A stretch of DNA of 64,000 nt from Staphylococcus equorum (GCF_029024965.1 NZ_CP118982.1:1550001-1614000); one strand, 5' to 3'; counted from the first letter of the stretch, positions 1-9,056 are shown. The notes: generated by a model not told the origin, from the letters alone. Numbers and translations: made by a program.

Positions 1-47
1 AAATCAATTTGTAAATATAAGCTATGCTTTATATCTAATAATAAAAA

Positions 48-77
48 TTGGTATGAGAACTTTCGCTCTCATACCAA
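48..77 (-). terminator. Rho-independent terminator of tkt
   Basis: An 11-bp perfect stem (TTGGTATGAGA / TCTCATACCAA) with an 8-base loop lies just downstream of the tkt stop. The A-run before it becomes a U-run on the minus strand. Confidence 0.85.
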
Positions 78-102
78 CAATTTAAATAATTAATTATATT
101 AA

Positions 103-2091
103 TTAGAATGTTTGTATTTGATTCAATACGTTTTCTTTAGTGAAACCATATTTTTCAATTACTAAATCACCAGGCGCACTTGCACCAAATCCATCAATTG
201 CGATGACTTTGCCTTGCGTGCCGACATATTTATGCCAACCAAGTGGTGAAGCCATTTCAATAGCTACACGTTTTGTAATTGATGATGGTAGTACTGATTC
301 TTTATACTCAGCAGATTGTTGATCGAATGCATTCCAGTTAGGCATTGATACAACACGAACGCCTTTACCTTGTGCTTCTAAATCTTTTGCTGCATCTACA
401 GCAAGATTAACTTCTGATCCAGTTGCTAATAATAAGAATTCTGCTTCTTTATCAGATTCAAATACTACATAAGCACCTTTACGTACGCCCTCTTCAACTG
501 TCTCTTTTGGTAAGTCCATTGTTGTAAGGTTTTGACGTGTTAATACTAATGATGTCGGTGTACTTTCTGATTCTAGTGCTACTTCCCAAGCTACACGTGT
601 TTCGTTACCATCTGCAGGACGAATCACATTCATATTAGGAATCGCACGTAAACCAGCTAATTGTTCGATTGGTTCATGTGTTGGACCATCTTCACCAACA
701 GCAATTGAATCATGCGTAAAGATGAATGTTGAATTTAAGCCCATGATTGATGATAAACGAAGAGCTGGTTTTAAATAGTCACTGAATACAAAGAATGTTG
801 CACCGTATGGATGTAATCCTCCATGTGCAGCCATACCATTTACTGCAGCTCCCATTGCGAATTCACGCACACCAAACCAAATGTTTTTGCCTTCTGGTGT
901 ATCTTTGTCAAAATCAGCTGCATCCTTCACATTTGATTTGTTAGAACCAGCTAAGTCAGCTGACCCACCAAAGAATGAAGGTACTGTTTTACTTAATGCT
1001 TGGATTACTTCACCTGAATCAGCACGAGAAGCACCGCTATGACCAGCTTCAAAGTGTGGCAATTCATCTTTATAATTTACTGGTAATTTACCACTAATAG
1101 CTAGTTTGAATTCTTCAGCTAAATCTGAGTACTTACTGCTATATTCTTCAACAAGCTTATTCCATGCTTCTTCTTTTTCGTTAGCACGTTTTAGCATACT
1201 TTGTTGGAAAATTTCATATACTTCTTCAGGCACATTGAAACGTTTTTCAGGGTCTAGACCATAATTTTCGAAAGCTAATTTTCTTTCGTCTTCACCTAAT
1301 GGTGCACCGTGCACGCCATGAGAAGCTTGTTTGTTTGGTGCACCATAACCAATAATTGTTTTAACTTCGATTATTGTAGGTACATCATTAGACTTCGCTT
1401 CTTCAATTGCTTTATCAATTGCTTCGATATCATTACCGTCTTCAACTAAAATATGTTTCCAACCGTATGCTTCGAAACGACCTTTTACATCTTCAGAGAA
1501 TGCTTTATCTAAATCACCATCTAAAGAAATATCATTAGAATCATATAAAACAATAAGCTTATCTAATTGACTATGACCTGCTAATGAAGCAGCTTCATGT
1601 GAAATACCTTCCATTAAGTCACCATCAGAAGCAAGTACATAAGTATAATGATCTACAACTTGTGCATCATCTTTATTAAACTTGCCAGCTAAGTGTTTTT
1701 CTGCCATTGCCATACCAACTGACATAGCGAAACCTTGTCCAAGTGGACCTGTTGTTACTTCAATGCCATCCGTATGTCTAAATTCAGGATGACCAGGCGT
1801 TTTAGAATCCCATTGTCTAAATTGTTTAAGTTCTTCTAATTCTAAACTACCTGAAACATGTAATAAACTGTATAATAACGCAGAACCATGTCCCGCAGAT
1901 AATACAAAGCGATCTCTATCAAAGAAATCTTTTGATTGGGGGTTAAAGTTTAAATGACGCGTCCATAATGTATAGGCCATAGGAGCAGCGCCCATTGGTA
2001 ATCCAGGGTGACCTGAGTTTGCTTTTTCAATAGCGTCGATACTTAACGCTCTAATCGTATCTATCGCTAATTGATCTTTTTCTATATTCAT
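103..2091 (-). CDS. tkt: Transketolase
   Basis: Transketolase of the non-oxidative pentose phosphate pathway, moving two-carbon ketol units between sugar phosphates with thiamine diphosphate; cytosolic. The 662 residues match the usual family length. Visible motifs are SGHPG near residue 26, SAGHGS near 65, TTGPLGQG near 113, the TPP/metal motif beginning SDGDLMEG near 153, and the pyrimidine-domain stretch [16 protein letters not shown] near 410. ATG is preceded by AAAGGAAG. It is transcribed alone toward the left edge and has its own terminator. Core gene, no anomalies seen. Confidence 0.97.
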   Translation of the reverse strand: MNIEKDQLAIDTIRALSIDAIEKANSGHPGLPMGAAPMAYTLWTRHLNFNPQSKDFFDRDRFVLSAGHGSALLYSLLHVSGSLELEELKQFRQWDSKTPGHPEFRHTDGIEVTTGPLGQGFAMSVGMAMAEKHLAGKFNKDDAQVVDHYTYVLASDGDLMEGISHEAASLAGHSQLDKLIVLYDSNDISLDGDLDKAFSEDVKGRFEAYGWKHILVEDGNDIEAIDKAIEEAKSNDVPTIIEVKTIIGYGAPNKQASHGVHGAPLGEDERKLAFENYGLDPEKRFNVPEEVYEIFQQSMLKRANEKEEAWNKLVEEYSSKYSDLAEEFKLAISGKLPVNYKDELPHFEAGHSGASRADSGEVIQALSKTVPSFFGGSADLAGSNKSNVKDAADFDKDTPEGKNIWFGVREFAMGAAVNGMAAHGGLHPYGATFFVFSDYLKPALRLSSIMGLNSTFIFTHDSIAVGEDGPTHEPIEQLAGLRAIPNMNVIRPADGNETRVAWEVALESESTPTSLVLTRQNLTTMDLPKETVEEGVRKGAYVVFESDKEAEFLLLATGSEVNLAVDAAKDLEAQGKGVRVVSMPNWNAFDQQSAEYKESVLPSSITKRVAIEMASPLGWHKYVGTQGKVIAIDGFGASAPGDLVIEKYGFTKENVLNQIQTF

Positions 2092-2168
2092 CTAATATGA
2101 CTTCCTTTCTTCTAGCAAGATTCAATATCATTATACATTACTTTTCTTCTATTTAACAAAAAATTGAT

Positions 2169-2417
2169 TTAGTTTTTATCTTCTTTATCTTTAGAATCTA
2201 ATATTTTTTTCACTTTCTTAGGTGTAACATCATTTCCTTCTGAATCAATAACTCTCGTACTTTCAATTTGTTGTTTGAACTTGCCTCTAAATTCATCTAA
2301 ATAAGCTTTGCGCAACTTAGATTGTTCTTTAGCTTCAGTTTGAGTTAGTCCTTGTTCCTTTTTCTTCTTTGCTAATTCATTAATACGTTCTAAATCTACG
2401 CCACCCTTGTTAGCCAT
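2169..2417 (-). CDS. DUF896/UPF0291 family protein (YnzC-like)
   Basis: Small cytosolic protein of 82 residues. The N-terminal block VDLERINELAKKKKEQGLT and the following LRKAYLDEFRGKFK are the hallmark of the DUF896 (YnzC) family, a short helical hairpin found next to SOS genes in Bacillales. The C-terminus is lysine- and aspartate-rich. The start ATG is preceded by ACGGAGGTTTACT. It lies between sosA and tkt, as in other staphylococci. Molecular function is unknown; the neighbourhood, not the sequence, hints at an SOS link. Confidence 0.9.
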   Translation of the reverse strand: MANKGGVDLERINELAKKKKEQGLTQTEAKEQSKLRKAYLDEFRGKFKQQIESTRVIDSEGNDVTPKKVKKILDSKDKEDKN

Positions 2418-2461
2418 AGTAAACCTCCGTAATTTATAATCTAGAAAAAATATAACAAAAA

Positions 2462-2491
2462 AGTGAGCGAAACTAAATCGTTTCGCTCACT
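2462..2491 (-). terminator. Terminator downstream of sosA
   Basis: AGTGAGCGAAA and TTTCGCTCACT form an 11-bp perfect stem with an 8-base loop. The six A before it give a U-run on the minus strand. Confidence 0.85.
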
Positions 2492-2547
2492 TTATCCCTA
2501 TTTACTATTAACATGCTTGCTTTCCCAAATCACTTCTATTTAGATCG

Positions 2548-2781
2548 TTATTTAACTGCTGCTATAACCGGTTGGTGTTCGTGTTCGCTATTACCTTCAG
2601 TTTTCACGTTATATTGTTCGCTTTGTACCGGTTCACTCGTTAATTGATGATCGGTCATTTCGTACGTCTGTTCTGATTCTGCGTTGTTATGCGCACTTAT
2701 AATAAATAATGCGCTTAATAACATCGTAACAAATAACACTGTTATATATGCTTTTATTTGGTGTTTATATATTTTTATCAT
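2548..2781 (-). CDS. sosA: SOS-induced cell division inhibitor SosA
   Basis: SosA is the staphylococcal SOS cell division inhibitor, a membrane protein with an outside C-terminal tail. This copy has 77 residues, a short basic N-terminus, one membrane segment at about residues 12-30, and a polar Glu/His-rich extracellular tail. Position is the main support: divergent from lexA with LexA boxes between them. The ATG is preceded by AGGAG nine bases upstream. The membrane segment resembles staphylococcal SosA while the tail diverges, which is usual for this family. Confidence 0.85.
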   Translation of the reverse strand: MIKIYKHQIKAYITVLFVTMLLSALFIISAHNNAESEQTYEMTDHQLTSEPVQSEQYNVKTEGNSEHEHQPVIAAVK

Positions 2782-2825
2782 TAATAGTCACTCCTAGAAC
2801 GTTTGTTTGTATTTATACCTTACCA

Positions 2826-2845
2826 GAACACGTGTTCCGAGTCAA
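2826..2845 (-). promoter_or_regulatory. sosA promoter with LexA box
   Basis: The palindrome GAACACGTGTTC at 2826-2837 fits the Firmicute LexA consensus GAACRNRYGTTC. On the minus strand TTGACT (complement of 2840-2845) is a good -35, and TAAGGT, 17 bases further and preceded by TGG, is a possible extended -10, so the box falls inside the spacer. A weaker LexA-like site, AGAACGTTTGTTTG, lies at 2796-2809. Confidence 0.75.
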
Positions 2846-2852
2846 CAATAAA

Positions 2853-2892
2853 CGAACAAACGTTTGTAATATATATATATGCATGCTATAAT
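2853..2892 (+). promoter_or_regulatory. lexA promoter with LexA box
   Basis: CGAACAAACGTTTG (2853-2866) matches the LexA consensus CGAACRNRYGTTYG. It overlaps the -35 TTGTAA (2864-2869); after 17 bases comes the -10 TATAAT (2887-2892). Autoregulation of lexA is the expected reading. Confidence 0.85.
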
Positions 2893-2922
2893 AAAAACAA
2901 ATTAATCTAGGGAGTGCCTACT

Positions 2923-3546
2923 ATGAGAGAGTTAACAAAGCGACAAAGTGAAATTTTCGAATATATAAAACAAACAGTTCATTCAAAAGGATATCCGCCA
3001 AGTGTAAGAGAGATTGGTGAAGCCGTTGGATTAGCATCAAGTTCTACAGTTCACGGTCATTTATCAAGGTTAGAAGAAAAGGGTTATATAAAAAGGGATC
3101 CTACTAAACCTCGGGCAATTGAAATTGTATCAGAACAATTAGGTGATACTTTAAATATGGAAGAAACTATCCACGTTCCTGTAATCGGTAAAGTAACAGC
3201 TGGCATACCTATTACTGCTGTAGAGAACGTTGAGGAGTATTTCCCATTACCCGAACACTTCACTTCAACTCATAATAGTGATATTTTCATTCTCAATGTA
3301 GTTGGTGACAGTATGGTTGAAGCAGGTATCTTAGATGGCGATAAAGTAATCGTTAGAAGCCAGACAATCGCTGAAAATGGTGATATTATCGTTGCTATGA
3401 CTGAAGATAATGAAGCTACTGTTAAACGATTCTATAAAGAAAAGTCACGTTATCGCTTGCAACCTGAGAATAGTACAATGGACCCTATCTATTTAGAACA
3501 TGTAACTGTATTAGGTAAAGTTGTAGGACTATTTAGAGAAATGTAA
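2923..3546 (+). CDS. lexA: SOS repressor LexA
   Basis: Transcriptional repressor of the SOS response; RecA filaments trigger its self-cleavage. Residues 1-65 are the winged helix DNA-binding domain (MRELTKRQ...[17 protein letters not shown]). The cleavage site Ala93-Gly94 sits in KVTAGIPI, the catalytic Ser130 in VVGDSMVE and the Lys168 in ATVKRF. A GTG nine bases earlier is in frame, but it is part of the GGGAG ribosome binding site, so ATG at 2923 is chosen, giving 207 residues, the usual length. It is divergent from sosA across two LexA boxes. Confidence 0.97.
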   Translation: MRELTKRQSEIFEYIKQTVHSKGYPPSVREIGEAVGLASSSTVHGHLSRLEEKGYIKRDPTKPRAIEIVSEQLGDTLNMEETIHVPVIGKVTAGIPITAVENVEEYFPLPEHFTSTHNSDIFILNVVGDSMVEAGILDGDKVIVRSQTIAENGDIIVAMTEDNEATVKRFYKEKSRYRLQPENSTMDPIYLEHVTVLGKVVGLFREM

Positions 3547-3580
3547 TTATAAATTTAACCCTTTAAAAACACTCTCACAA

Positions 3581-3617
3581 AAATAAGAGGTTGAGCTATG
3601 AGCTCAACCTCTTATTT
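3581..3617. terminator. Bidirectional terminator between lexA and a small ORF
   Basis: A 17-bp perfect inverted repeat, 3581-3597 against 3601-3617, with a 3-base loop. A-runs and T-runs on both sides make it work in both directions. The stop codon of the 26-residue minus-strand ORF lies inside its right arm. Confidence 0.9.
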
Positions 3618-3692
3618 TTTGTCTTTTTTATCTAAGACTTCTTTTACTTTTTCAAGTATATCTTCTGTTTTATCTTTTTTATTTGTTGTCAT
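3612..3692 (-). CDS. Putative 26-residue charged small protein
   Basis: An unrecognised short ORF encoding 26 residues, MTTNKKDKTEDILEKVKEVL followed by DKKDKK. ATG is preceded by GAGGATG with 8-base spacing, a good staphylococcal ribosome binding site. The product would be a soluble, lysine-rich, amphipathic helix. The stop codon TAA lies in the right arm of the bidirectional terminator. It sits downstream of the CAP-domain gene on the same strand and could be the last gene of the guaC-side transcript. Support is the ribosome binding site plus clean termination only. Confidence 0.5.
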   Translation of the reverse strand: MTTNKKDKTEDILEKVKEVLDKKDKK

Positions 3693-3746
3693 AACTTATT
3701 CATCCTCACAAATAGTAAGATACCCTCTTATAACAATCAATAAACA

Positions 3747-4769
3747 CTATCCACTGTAATTTTCAGTCCAATAAGGTTGTCTTTCCTCATTAAAGTCCAC
3801 ACCTACACCTAATGTTTTGAATTCTTTTTTTAGTATGTTCTTTCTATGTCCTAATGAATTCATTAAACCTTGGTGTGCATAAATGCTACTTGTTTGACCA
3901 TAAGCTAGATTTTCACCTGCTGCATTAAAATCATGACCGTCTGCTTCTAATCTGTCGAACGGTGATTCGCCTGATAAATTATCATGATTAAAATAGTCAT
4001 GCTCTGCCATATCTATACTATGTTTTCTCGCAGTATCAGAAATACTAGCCGAATAATTTAACGATGCTAAATCACGTTGGACTCTCTCAGCGTTTACTAA
4101 ATCAAAGTTTTGTAATTCAAAACTTTGTGCCAATCCTTCTGATGGTGCAGCATATTGTTGTTGTAAGCGGTTTTCCATTTTTTCGCTAACTTGTAGAAGT
4201 GCAGTTAAGTTATTGTTTTCATGTTTGTCATAAAAAGCTGTTGTATAAATTTGATCATCATGAAAATTGTCAAATTCATCATCTTGCACATCAAATTTTA
4301 CATGACCTTTTTCTTTTTCAGTAATAGGTTCACCTAATCTATCTCTAACGACTTCTTTCGGTGTTCCATATTTAATTTTTGATTTTGATGAAATTACATT
4401 CTGATTACTATAAAGTGCGTTTACTTTATCATCAATGTAACTCACCATCACAAATGATCTATAATCACCAGAATAGTAAGTATGCCAATTTGTGCCATAC
4501 TCATTAGAAGTCACACGTTGTGCGTCTCCTAACTTTTTGTCAACTTCATCCTTAGTCATATTCATTTGAATATTATTTACAGCAAATTCTTGTTCACTTG
4601 GCACTTTTAGCGCATCATCAGATGTAGATTGTTCTGATGTCCAACCGTCCACTTTTGATTTAAACTGTTGTTGTAATGATGTCAGAGGTGTAGTTTCTTG
4701 GATTGGAACGACTAATACTATTATTAAAAAAACAACTATATATAATAAAATTTTTCTGATTTTATACAC
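3747..4769 (-). CDS. CAP-domain (SCP/PR1-like) exported protein
   Basis: 340 residues with an N-terminal hydrophobic segment (about 7-24) that should anchor or export it. A middle region (about 60-195) looks like the N-terminal domain often paired with CAP domains in Firmicutes. The C-terminal CAP domain (about 222-340) shows ARKHSIDMAEHDYFNH, AGENLAYG, GHRKNIL and YWTENYSG at the very end. CAP proteins of this type are extracellular; their biochemical role in staphylococci is not settled. The start is GTG just 11 bases after guaC with a weak ribosome binding site, which suggests coupling to guaC; an upstream in-frame TAG rules out a longer start. Confidence 0.85.
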   Translation of the reverse strand: MYKIRKILLYIVVFLIIVLVVPIQETTPLTSLQQQFKSKVDGWTSEQSTSDDALKVPSEQEFAVNNIQMNMTKDEVDKKLGDAQRVTSNEYGTNWHTYYSGDYRSFVMVSYIDDKVNALYSNQNVISSKSKIKYGTPKEVVRDRLGEPITEKEKGHVKFDVQDDEFDNFHDDQIYTTAFYDKHENNNLTALLQVSEKMENRLQQQYAAPSEGLAQSFELQNFDLVNAERVQRDLASLNYSASISDTARKHSIDMAEHDYFNHDNLSGESPFDRLEADGHDFNAAGENLAYGQTSSIYAHQGLMNSLGHRKNILKKEFKTLGVGVDFNEERQPYWTENYSG

Positions 4770-4780
4770 CCACTATAAAA

Positions 4781-5758
4781 CTAATCTCTATCACCATTAA
4801 AAATAGAGTTTCTAACGATTACATAATCCACTTTTCTTAATGATTTCAAATCTTTGCCACCTGAATACGAAATTGAACTTTGTAAATCTTGTTGCATTTC
4901 TATTAGAGTATTAAGTAAAGAACCTTTGTGTTCAACAAACATTTTTTTACCTTCAACATTTTTGTGTTCGCCTTTTTGGAATTCAGAAGCACTACCAAAA
5001 TATTCTTTATACATTTTACCATCTAATTCAACAGTTTCGCCAGGAGATTCTTCATGAGCTGCAAATAATGAGCCCACCATTACCATTGATGCCCCAAAGC
5101 GAATTGATTTAGCGATATCTCCATGCGTTCTGATACCACCATCAGCAATGATTGGTTTGCGTGCTGCTTTACTACAATGGTTGAGTGCCGATAACTGCCA
5201 GCCGCCAGTACCAAAACCAGTTTTAATTTTAGTAATACAAACTCGACCAGGCCCTATACCTACTTTCGTTGCATCCGCGCCTGCATTTTCAAGTTCACGA
5301 ACGCCTTCAGGTGTACCCACATTACCAGCAATTACAAATGTCTCTGGAATATGTGCTTTTATATGTTTAATCATATTAATGACTGAATCTGAATGACCAT
5401 GTGCAATATCAATTGTAATATAGTCAGGGATTATATTTTCTGCTGCCAATTTTTCAACAAAACCGAATTCACGTTCTTTTACTCCTACAGAAATAGAAGC
5501 GAACCAACCTTTATCTTGCATCTTTTTAGTAAAAGGAATACGAGCTTCTTCATCAAATCTATGCATAATATAAAAATAATTATTTTCCGCAAACCATTCT
5601 GCTAATTCTTCATTCATAACTGTTTGCATATTTGCTGGTACTACAGGCAACTTAAAGTTTCTTGAACCAAATTTGACAGTTGTATCACATTCAGAGCGAC
5701 TATCAACAATACATTTATTTGGTATCAATTGGATATCTTCATAATCAAAAATTTTCAT
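4781..5758 (-). CDS. guaC: GMP reductase
   Basis: NADPH-dependent reductive deamination of GMP to IMP, a purine salvage step in the cytosol. 325 residues, the length of the Firmicute GuaC subfamily, which lacks the CBS domains of IMP dehydrogenase. Key features are [10 protein letters not shown] near residue 38, the nucleotide-binding GNVGTPEG near 145, the catalytic cysteine in GPGRVCITK near 174, and the flap GFGTGGWQ. The ATG is preceded by TTAGGGG. No purine-riboswitch sequence is seen in the 190-base gap upstream. Confidence 0.96.
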   Translation of the reverse strand: MKIFDYEDIQLIPNKCIVDSRSECDTTVKFGSRNFKLPVVPANMQTVMNEELAEWFAENNYFYIMHRFDEEARIPFTKKMQDKGWFASISVGVKEREFGFVEKLAAENIIPDYITIDIAHGHSDSVINMIKHIKAHIPETFVIAGNVGTPEGVRELENAGADATKVGIGPGRVCITKIKTGFGTGGWQLSALNHCSKAARKPIIADGGIRTHGDIAKSIRFGASMVMVGSLFAAHEESPGETVELDGKMYKEYFGSASEFQKGEHKNVEGKKMFVEHKGSLLNTLIEMQQDLQSSISYSGGKDLKSLRKVDYVIVRNSIFNGDRD

Positions 5759-5948
5759 AATTTAACAAACCCCTAACATTTTTAATAAAACAATAATACA
5801 ATCGTAAGATTTTCATGATGATTTCAAATATTGTACAAGGAAAATACATATATTTACAGCAAATTCCGAACAATAACTTTTTGATTTATCTTAACCAATT
5901 GATAATATACATTGTTTTACTACAAATGTAAACGAACTTGGGTCGTAT

Positions 5949-6218
5949 TTACCAACTTGATTTTTTAACCCCTGGAATTTGTCCTTTATGCGCATATTCA
6001 CGAAAAGCAATTCTAGACATTCCAAATTTTCTATAAACACCTCTGGGTCTTCCAGTAACCTTACAACGACGTGTCAATCTTGTCGGTGATGCATCTCTCG
6101 GTAATTTTCTTAAAGCTTCATAATCTCCTTTAGCTTTTAATTCTTGACGTAATTCATAATACTGAGCGACTAAGCGTTCTCTTTTTTGTTCTTTTGCTAT
6201 TTTTGATTTTTTTGCCAT
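5949..6218 (-). CDS. rpsN: 30S ribosomal protein S14, zinc-independent paralogue
   Basis: 89-residue S14 of the long C-minus type. It lacks the two CxxC zinc ligands of the short 61-residue form; the only cysteine is in [18 protein letters not shown], the conserved S14 signature. In Firmicutes such paralogues replace the zinc-binding S14 when zinc is scarce, under Zur control. That fits the Zur-like box just upstream and the divergent C-minus rpmG. ATG is preceded by AGGAGAGATACATT. S14 binds 16S rRNA late in 30S assembly. Confidence 0.96.
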   Translation of the reverse strand: MAKKSKIAKEQKRERLVAQYYELRQELKAKGDYEALRKLPRDASPTRLTRRCKVTGRPRGVYRKFGMSRIAFREYAHKGQIPGVKKSSW

Positions 6219-6234
6219 AATGTATCTCTCCTTT

Positions 6235-6286
6235 TAAATCGTAATCATTTCGTTTTAAATCATAACACATCCTTTTCATTAATCAA
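6235..6286 (-). promoter_or_regulatory. rpsN promoter and Zur-like box
   Basis: On the minus strand, TTGATT (complement of 6281-6286), 16 bases and TATGAT (complement of 6259-6264) form a promoter. Directly downstream, around C6246, AAATCGTAAT and ATTTCGTTTT form an inverted repeat matching 8 of 10 positions of the ideal Zur half-site on the weaker side. Position between -10 and ribosome binding site suits repression by Zur. Confidence 0.7.
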
Positions 6287-6379
6287 ACAGAAAGTTCCAT
6301 ATTCAAATTTTTATTGCAATTTTTTGAATGACATCATTTGTTTCTTCATTATTAGATATTTATATTTATAGAAAAGTAA

Positions 6380-6432
6380 TTGAAATTGCATAATTTATAT
6401 GGTAGAATTTTAAAGCGTAATCATTCCTGTTA
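6380..6432 (+). promoter_or_regulatory. rpmG promoter and Zur-like box
   Basis: TTGAAA (6380-6385), a 17-base spacer and TAGAAT (6403-6408), preceded by TGG as an extended -10. It is followed by an imperfect Zur-like repeat centred at C6422 (AAAGCGTAAT / ATTCCTGTTA). The left half keeps the CGTAAT core; the right half is weak. Confidence 0.6.
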
Positions 6433-6449
6433 AGAAAGAGGTGTTAACT

Positions 6450-6599
6450 TTGCGCGTAAATATTACATTGGCTTGTACTGAGTCTGGCGAGCGTAACTAT
6501 ATTACTACTAAAAATAAACGTAATAATCCTGAGCGTATAGAACTTAAAAAGTTCTGCCCAAGATTAAATAAATATACGTTACATCGTGAAACAAAATAA
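6450..6599 (+). CDS. rpmG: 50S ribosomal protein L33, zinc-independent form
   Basis: A 49-residue L33 beginning [17 protein letters not shown]; it includes [18 protein letters not shown] and ends LHRETK, the conserved L33 frame. Zinc-binding L33 has two CxxC pairs. Here they are reduced to CTES and CPRL, so one cysteine remains of each pair, and zinc binding is not expected. The start is TTG, preceded by AGAGGTG with proper spacing. It is divergent from the zinc-independent rpsN, each with a Zur-like box, so the pair reads as a zinc-sparing ribosome module. Confidence 0.92.
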   Translation: MRVNITLACTESGERNYITTKNKRNNPERIELKKFCPRLNKYTLHRETK

Positions 6600-6650
6600 T
6601 ATGATGTTAGACCTTATCTTTTGAATACGACATATTTAAAAGTAATACTG

Positions 6651-6757
6651 AACTTAAATTATTTGTTAAGTTCCAGAGATAAAGGTGTTTCCATAATGGA
6701 GACATCTAAGAACTTAGATAAACCAATTGCTATAAAAGCATTTGGTTTATTTTTTTA
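6651..6757 (+). ncRNA. Candidate small RNA downstream of rpmG
   Basis: No ORF is seen here, but the sequence is strongly structured. A promoter-like TTGAAT (6621-6626), 16 bases, TAATAC (6643-6648) would start RNA near 6651-6655. Hairpin 1 is AACTTAA/TTAAGTT (6651-6672). Hairpin 2 is a 10-bp stem with two G-U pairs and a 5-base loop (6683-6707). Hairpin 3 is a terminator (6719-6749) followed by seven T. Alternatively this is a structured 3' UTR of rpmG. No known RNA family is recognised. Confidence 0.5.
6719..6756 (+). terminator. Terminator hairpin, copy A of a dispersed palindrome
   Basis: TAAACCAATTGC pairs with GCATTTGGTTTA in 11 of 12 positions around a 7-base loop, followed by a T-run. 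Very similar sequences occur at 29710-29735 (opposite strand) and 31173-31210. Confidence 0.8.
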
Positions 6758-7039
6758 AGTATTTTTATTGAAAGTATCTTTTTGTCTATTCTATTATTTA
6801 AGGCTTTTCATAATAAAGAGGCCTTCATTTTAATTTAAAACTTTAAATTTCATTAGATTATCACAAGTAAATAAGCCCTTTTGCTACGTATTTTATAATT
6901 TTCAAATCTTATTTTTCATTAATAAGTGTTAATTAACATTTTACAACTTAATTGTCACTTTTAAATTTTTGCACAGTCTTCTAATCAACCGTGAAACATC
7001 TTATAATAGTATAACCATCTATTATTGGAGGAGAATTTT

Positions 7040-7288
7040 ATGGAAAATCGCCACATGTCAGACGAGCAGAAAAGTCATATCATTAATTCAATAACGACAA
7101 AAACGAAAAACAAAAGTATTTGTAATTGTGAACATCCTAAAATCGAAATTTTAAATGGTCATTATTTCGCACCCCTATTAACAGCTTCATTAGGAAATGA
7201 TGCAACTCCATTAATTGCACTGATGTGCAATAATTGTGGTAAACTTCATTTTTATTCACAAAACTTTTTAGGTATTAAAACGAGATAA
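7040..7288 (+). CDS. Hypothetical protein with CxC and CxxC motifs
   Basis: 82-residue soluble protein not assigned to a family. It has two cysteine clusters, ICNCEHP near residue 28 and LMCNNCGKLHFYSQ near 62, the second like a zinc-ribbon knuckle followed by a hydrophobic strand. A TTG 15 bases upstream is in frame, but the sequence GGAGGAG there is the ribosome binding site for ATG at 7040. A possible -10 TATAAT is at 7002-7007. It is monocistronic with a strong terminator and stands alone between the candidate sRNA and katA. Metal binding is inference. Confidence 0.8.
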   Translation: MENRHMSDEQKSHIINSITTKTKNKSICNCEHPKIEILNGHYFAPLLTASLGNDATPLIALMCNNCGKLHFYSQNFLGIKTR

Positions 7289-7293
7289 CATAA

Positions 7294-7327
7294 AAAGGTA
7301 GCTTCCATTATATTGGAAGCTACCTTT
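7294..7327. terminator. Bidirectional terminator between a small Cys protein and katA
   Basis: AAAGGTAGCTTCCA pairs perfectly with TGGAAGCTACCTTT over 14 bp, loop of 6. The same stem core recurs at 19277-19322. Confidence 0.9.
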
Positions 7328-7387
7328 AATTATAAATTCTGCTTTAAAGTTTTAAAAATCTTAAAAGTTAATACCCATCATATTAAC

Positions 7388-8875
7388 TTAGTCTGCTGCT
7401 TCTATGTCTACATCATTGATATCAATGCCTAATGCATTTGCCACACCTTTACCATATTCACTGTCAGCTTTGTAACAATGACGGATATGACGATGTTGAA
7501 CTTCTAATGTAGTACCTTGCATTTCGTTTGCAGTATTTACAAATATACGCTCTTGTTGCTCTTTAGATTGTAATCTAAATAAGCGACCTGGTTGTTCGAA
7601 GTAATTGTCATCATCTTGTCTATAATCATATTCATATGCTTCGCCTTCAATTGGTAATCCAGGTTTTTTAAATTGTGGTTGATCCTCAAAAGAACCATCA
7701 CTATTTGGATAATAGTGTGTGCCACCGCCTTGATTATTATCTAAAATTCTCATTTGACCATCTCTACTGAATGGACAAATATTTTCAACACCTACACCTT
7801 TAGGTTGGTTTACTGGAATTTGCCAATGGTTAGCACCTAAACGATATCTTTGTGTATCACCATATGAGAATAAACGACCTTGTAACATTTTATCCGGTGA
7901 AAAATCTAATCCTGGAACAATGTTTGTTGGCGCAAATGCAGCTTGTTCAACATCTTGGAAGTAATTATCAGGGTTACGGTTAAGTTCCCATTCACCAACT
8001 TCAATTAGTGGGTAATCACCTTTATACCAGACTTTAGTTAAATCAAACGGATTATCTTTATGATTTCTTGCTTGTTCTTCAGTCATCACTTGAATATATA
8101 ATTTCCATTTTGGATAATCTTTATTTTCAATTGCTTCGAATAAATCACGTTGTGATGATTCTCTATCGTTAGCAATAACACTTGCTGCTTCCTCAGGTTG
8201 TAAGTTTTCAATGCCTTGTTGAGTTCTGTGATGGAATTTCACCCATACACGTTCACCCTTGTCATTGTACATTGAATAAGTATGAGAACCAAAACCGTGC
8301 ATATTTCTAAAACCTTTTGGAATCCCTCGATCTGACATCAAAATTGTTACTTGATGCAATGCTTCAGGTAACGAAGTCCAAAAATCCCAATTGTTTTGTG
8401 AACTACGCATATTCGTTCTTGGATCACGTTTTACTGCGTGATTAAGACTCGCAAATAATTTAGGATCTCTAAAGAAGAATACTGGTGTGTTATTACCTAC
8501 TAAATCCCAGTTACCTTCATCCGTATAAAATTTCAAAGCAAATCCACGGATATCACGTTCAGCGTCTGCTGCCCCACGTTCCCCAGCTACTGTAGAAAAA
8601 CGTGCAAACATTTCTGTTTGTTTTCCAACTTCTGAAAAAATACTTGCAGAAGTATACTTTGTAATATCATTTGTAACTGTGAACGTACCAAATGCGCCAG
8701 AACCTTTCGCATGCATGCGTCGTTCAGGAATAACTTCTCTATCAAAATGAGCCATTTGCTCTAAAAAGTACCAATCTTGCATTAATAATGGCCCTCTAGG
8801 TCCTGCCGTCATACTATTTTCTCTGTCCGAGACTGGCGCACCAAAAAGACTTGTCAATTTTTTATCATTACTCAT
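7388..8875 (-). CDS. katA: Catalase
   Basis: Monofunctional clade-3 haem catalase, converting hydrogen peroxide to water and oxygen in the cytosol. The distal haem histidine is in [12 protein letters not shown], the asparagine in [10 protein letters not shown], and the proximal tyrosine in [14 protein letters not shown]. An upstream in-frame ATG at 8923 would add 16 residues, but those codons run through a PerR/Fur-like operator, while GAGGGGGAA precedes the ATG at 8875, giving [15 protein letters not shown] and 495 residues. Transcribed toward the bidirectional terminator. Confidence 0.96.
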   Translation of the reverse strand: MSNDKKLTSLFGAPVSDRENSMTAGPRGPLLMQDWYFLEQMAHFDREVIPERRMHAKGSGAFGTFTVTNDITKYTSASIFSEVGKQTEMFARFSTVAGERGAADAERDIRGFALKFYTDEGNWDLVGNNTPVFFFRDPKLFASLNHAVKRDPRTNMRSSQNNWDFWTSLPEALHQVTILMSDRGIPKGFRNMHGFGSHTYSMYNDKGERVWVKFHHRTQQGIENLQPEEAASVIANDRESSQRDLFEAIENKDYPKWKLYIQVMTEEQARNHKDNPFDLTKVWYKGDYPLIEVGEWELNRNPDNYFQDVEQAAFAPTNIVPGLDFSPDKMLQGRLFSYGDTQRYRLGANHWQIPVNQPKGVGVENICPFSRDGQMRILDNNQGGGTHYYPNSDGSFEDQPQFKKPGLPIEGEAYEYDYRQDDDNYFEQPGRLFRLQSKEQQERIFVNTANEMQGTTLEVQHRHIRHCYKADSEYGKGVANALGIDINDVDIEAAD

Positions 8876-8900
8876 AAAAATTCCCCCTCGATTTTCTAAA

Positions 8901-8916
8901 TAATAATAATTATTAT
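8901..8916 (-). promoter_or_regulatory. PerR/Fur-type operator of katA
   Basis: The sequence TAATAATAATTATTAT contains ATAAT-N-ATTAT, the core of the Per box TTATAATNATTATAA. It lies about 26-41 bases upstream of the katA ATG. Peroxide derepression through PerR is established for staphylococcal katA; the assignment here is by similarity. Confidence 0.65.
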
Positions 8917-9027
8917 CTAGCACTTATTTTAATGTAATATAACTTTAAAAGCAACAAAGTCTCATTGAAATATGTGAAAGTTTTCTAAATATTTAAATAT
9001 TTTATGAATTTTAAGTCACAAAAGGCA

Positions 9028-9056
9028 TTGCTTGTATCACTTAAAAGCATTAAAAT
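9028..9056 (+). promoter_or_regulatory. Promoter of amino acid permease
   Basis: TTGCTT, 17-base spacer, TAAAAT. The start codon at 9099 is preceded by ATAGGAGA. Confidence 0.5.

Noticed and set aside
2881..2922. GTG start for LexA at 2914
   Set aside because: The GTG overlaps GGAG, the ribosome binding site of the conserved ATG start at 2923.
5759..5948. Possible purine riboswitch ahead of guaC
   Set aside because: No conserved purine-riboswitch core sequence seen in the leader.
8876..8923. Longer katA start at 8923
   Set aside because: The extra codons run through the PerR-type operator and there is a strong ribosome binding site ahead of the internal ATG.
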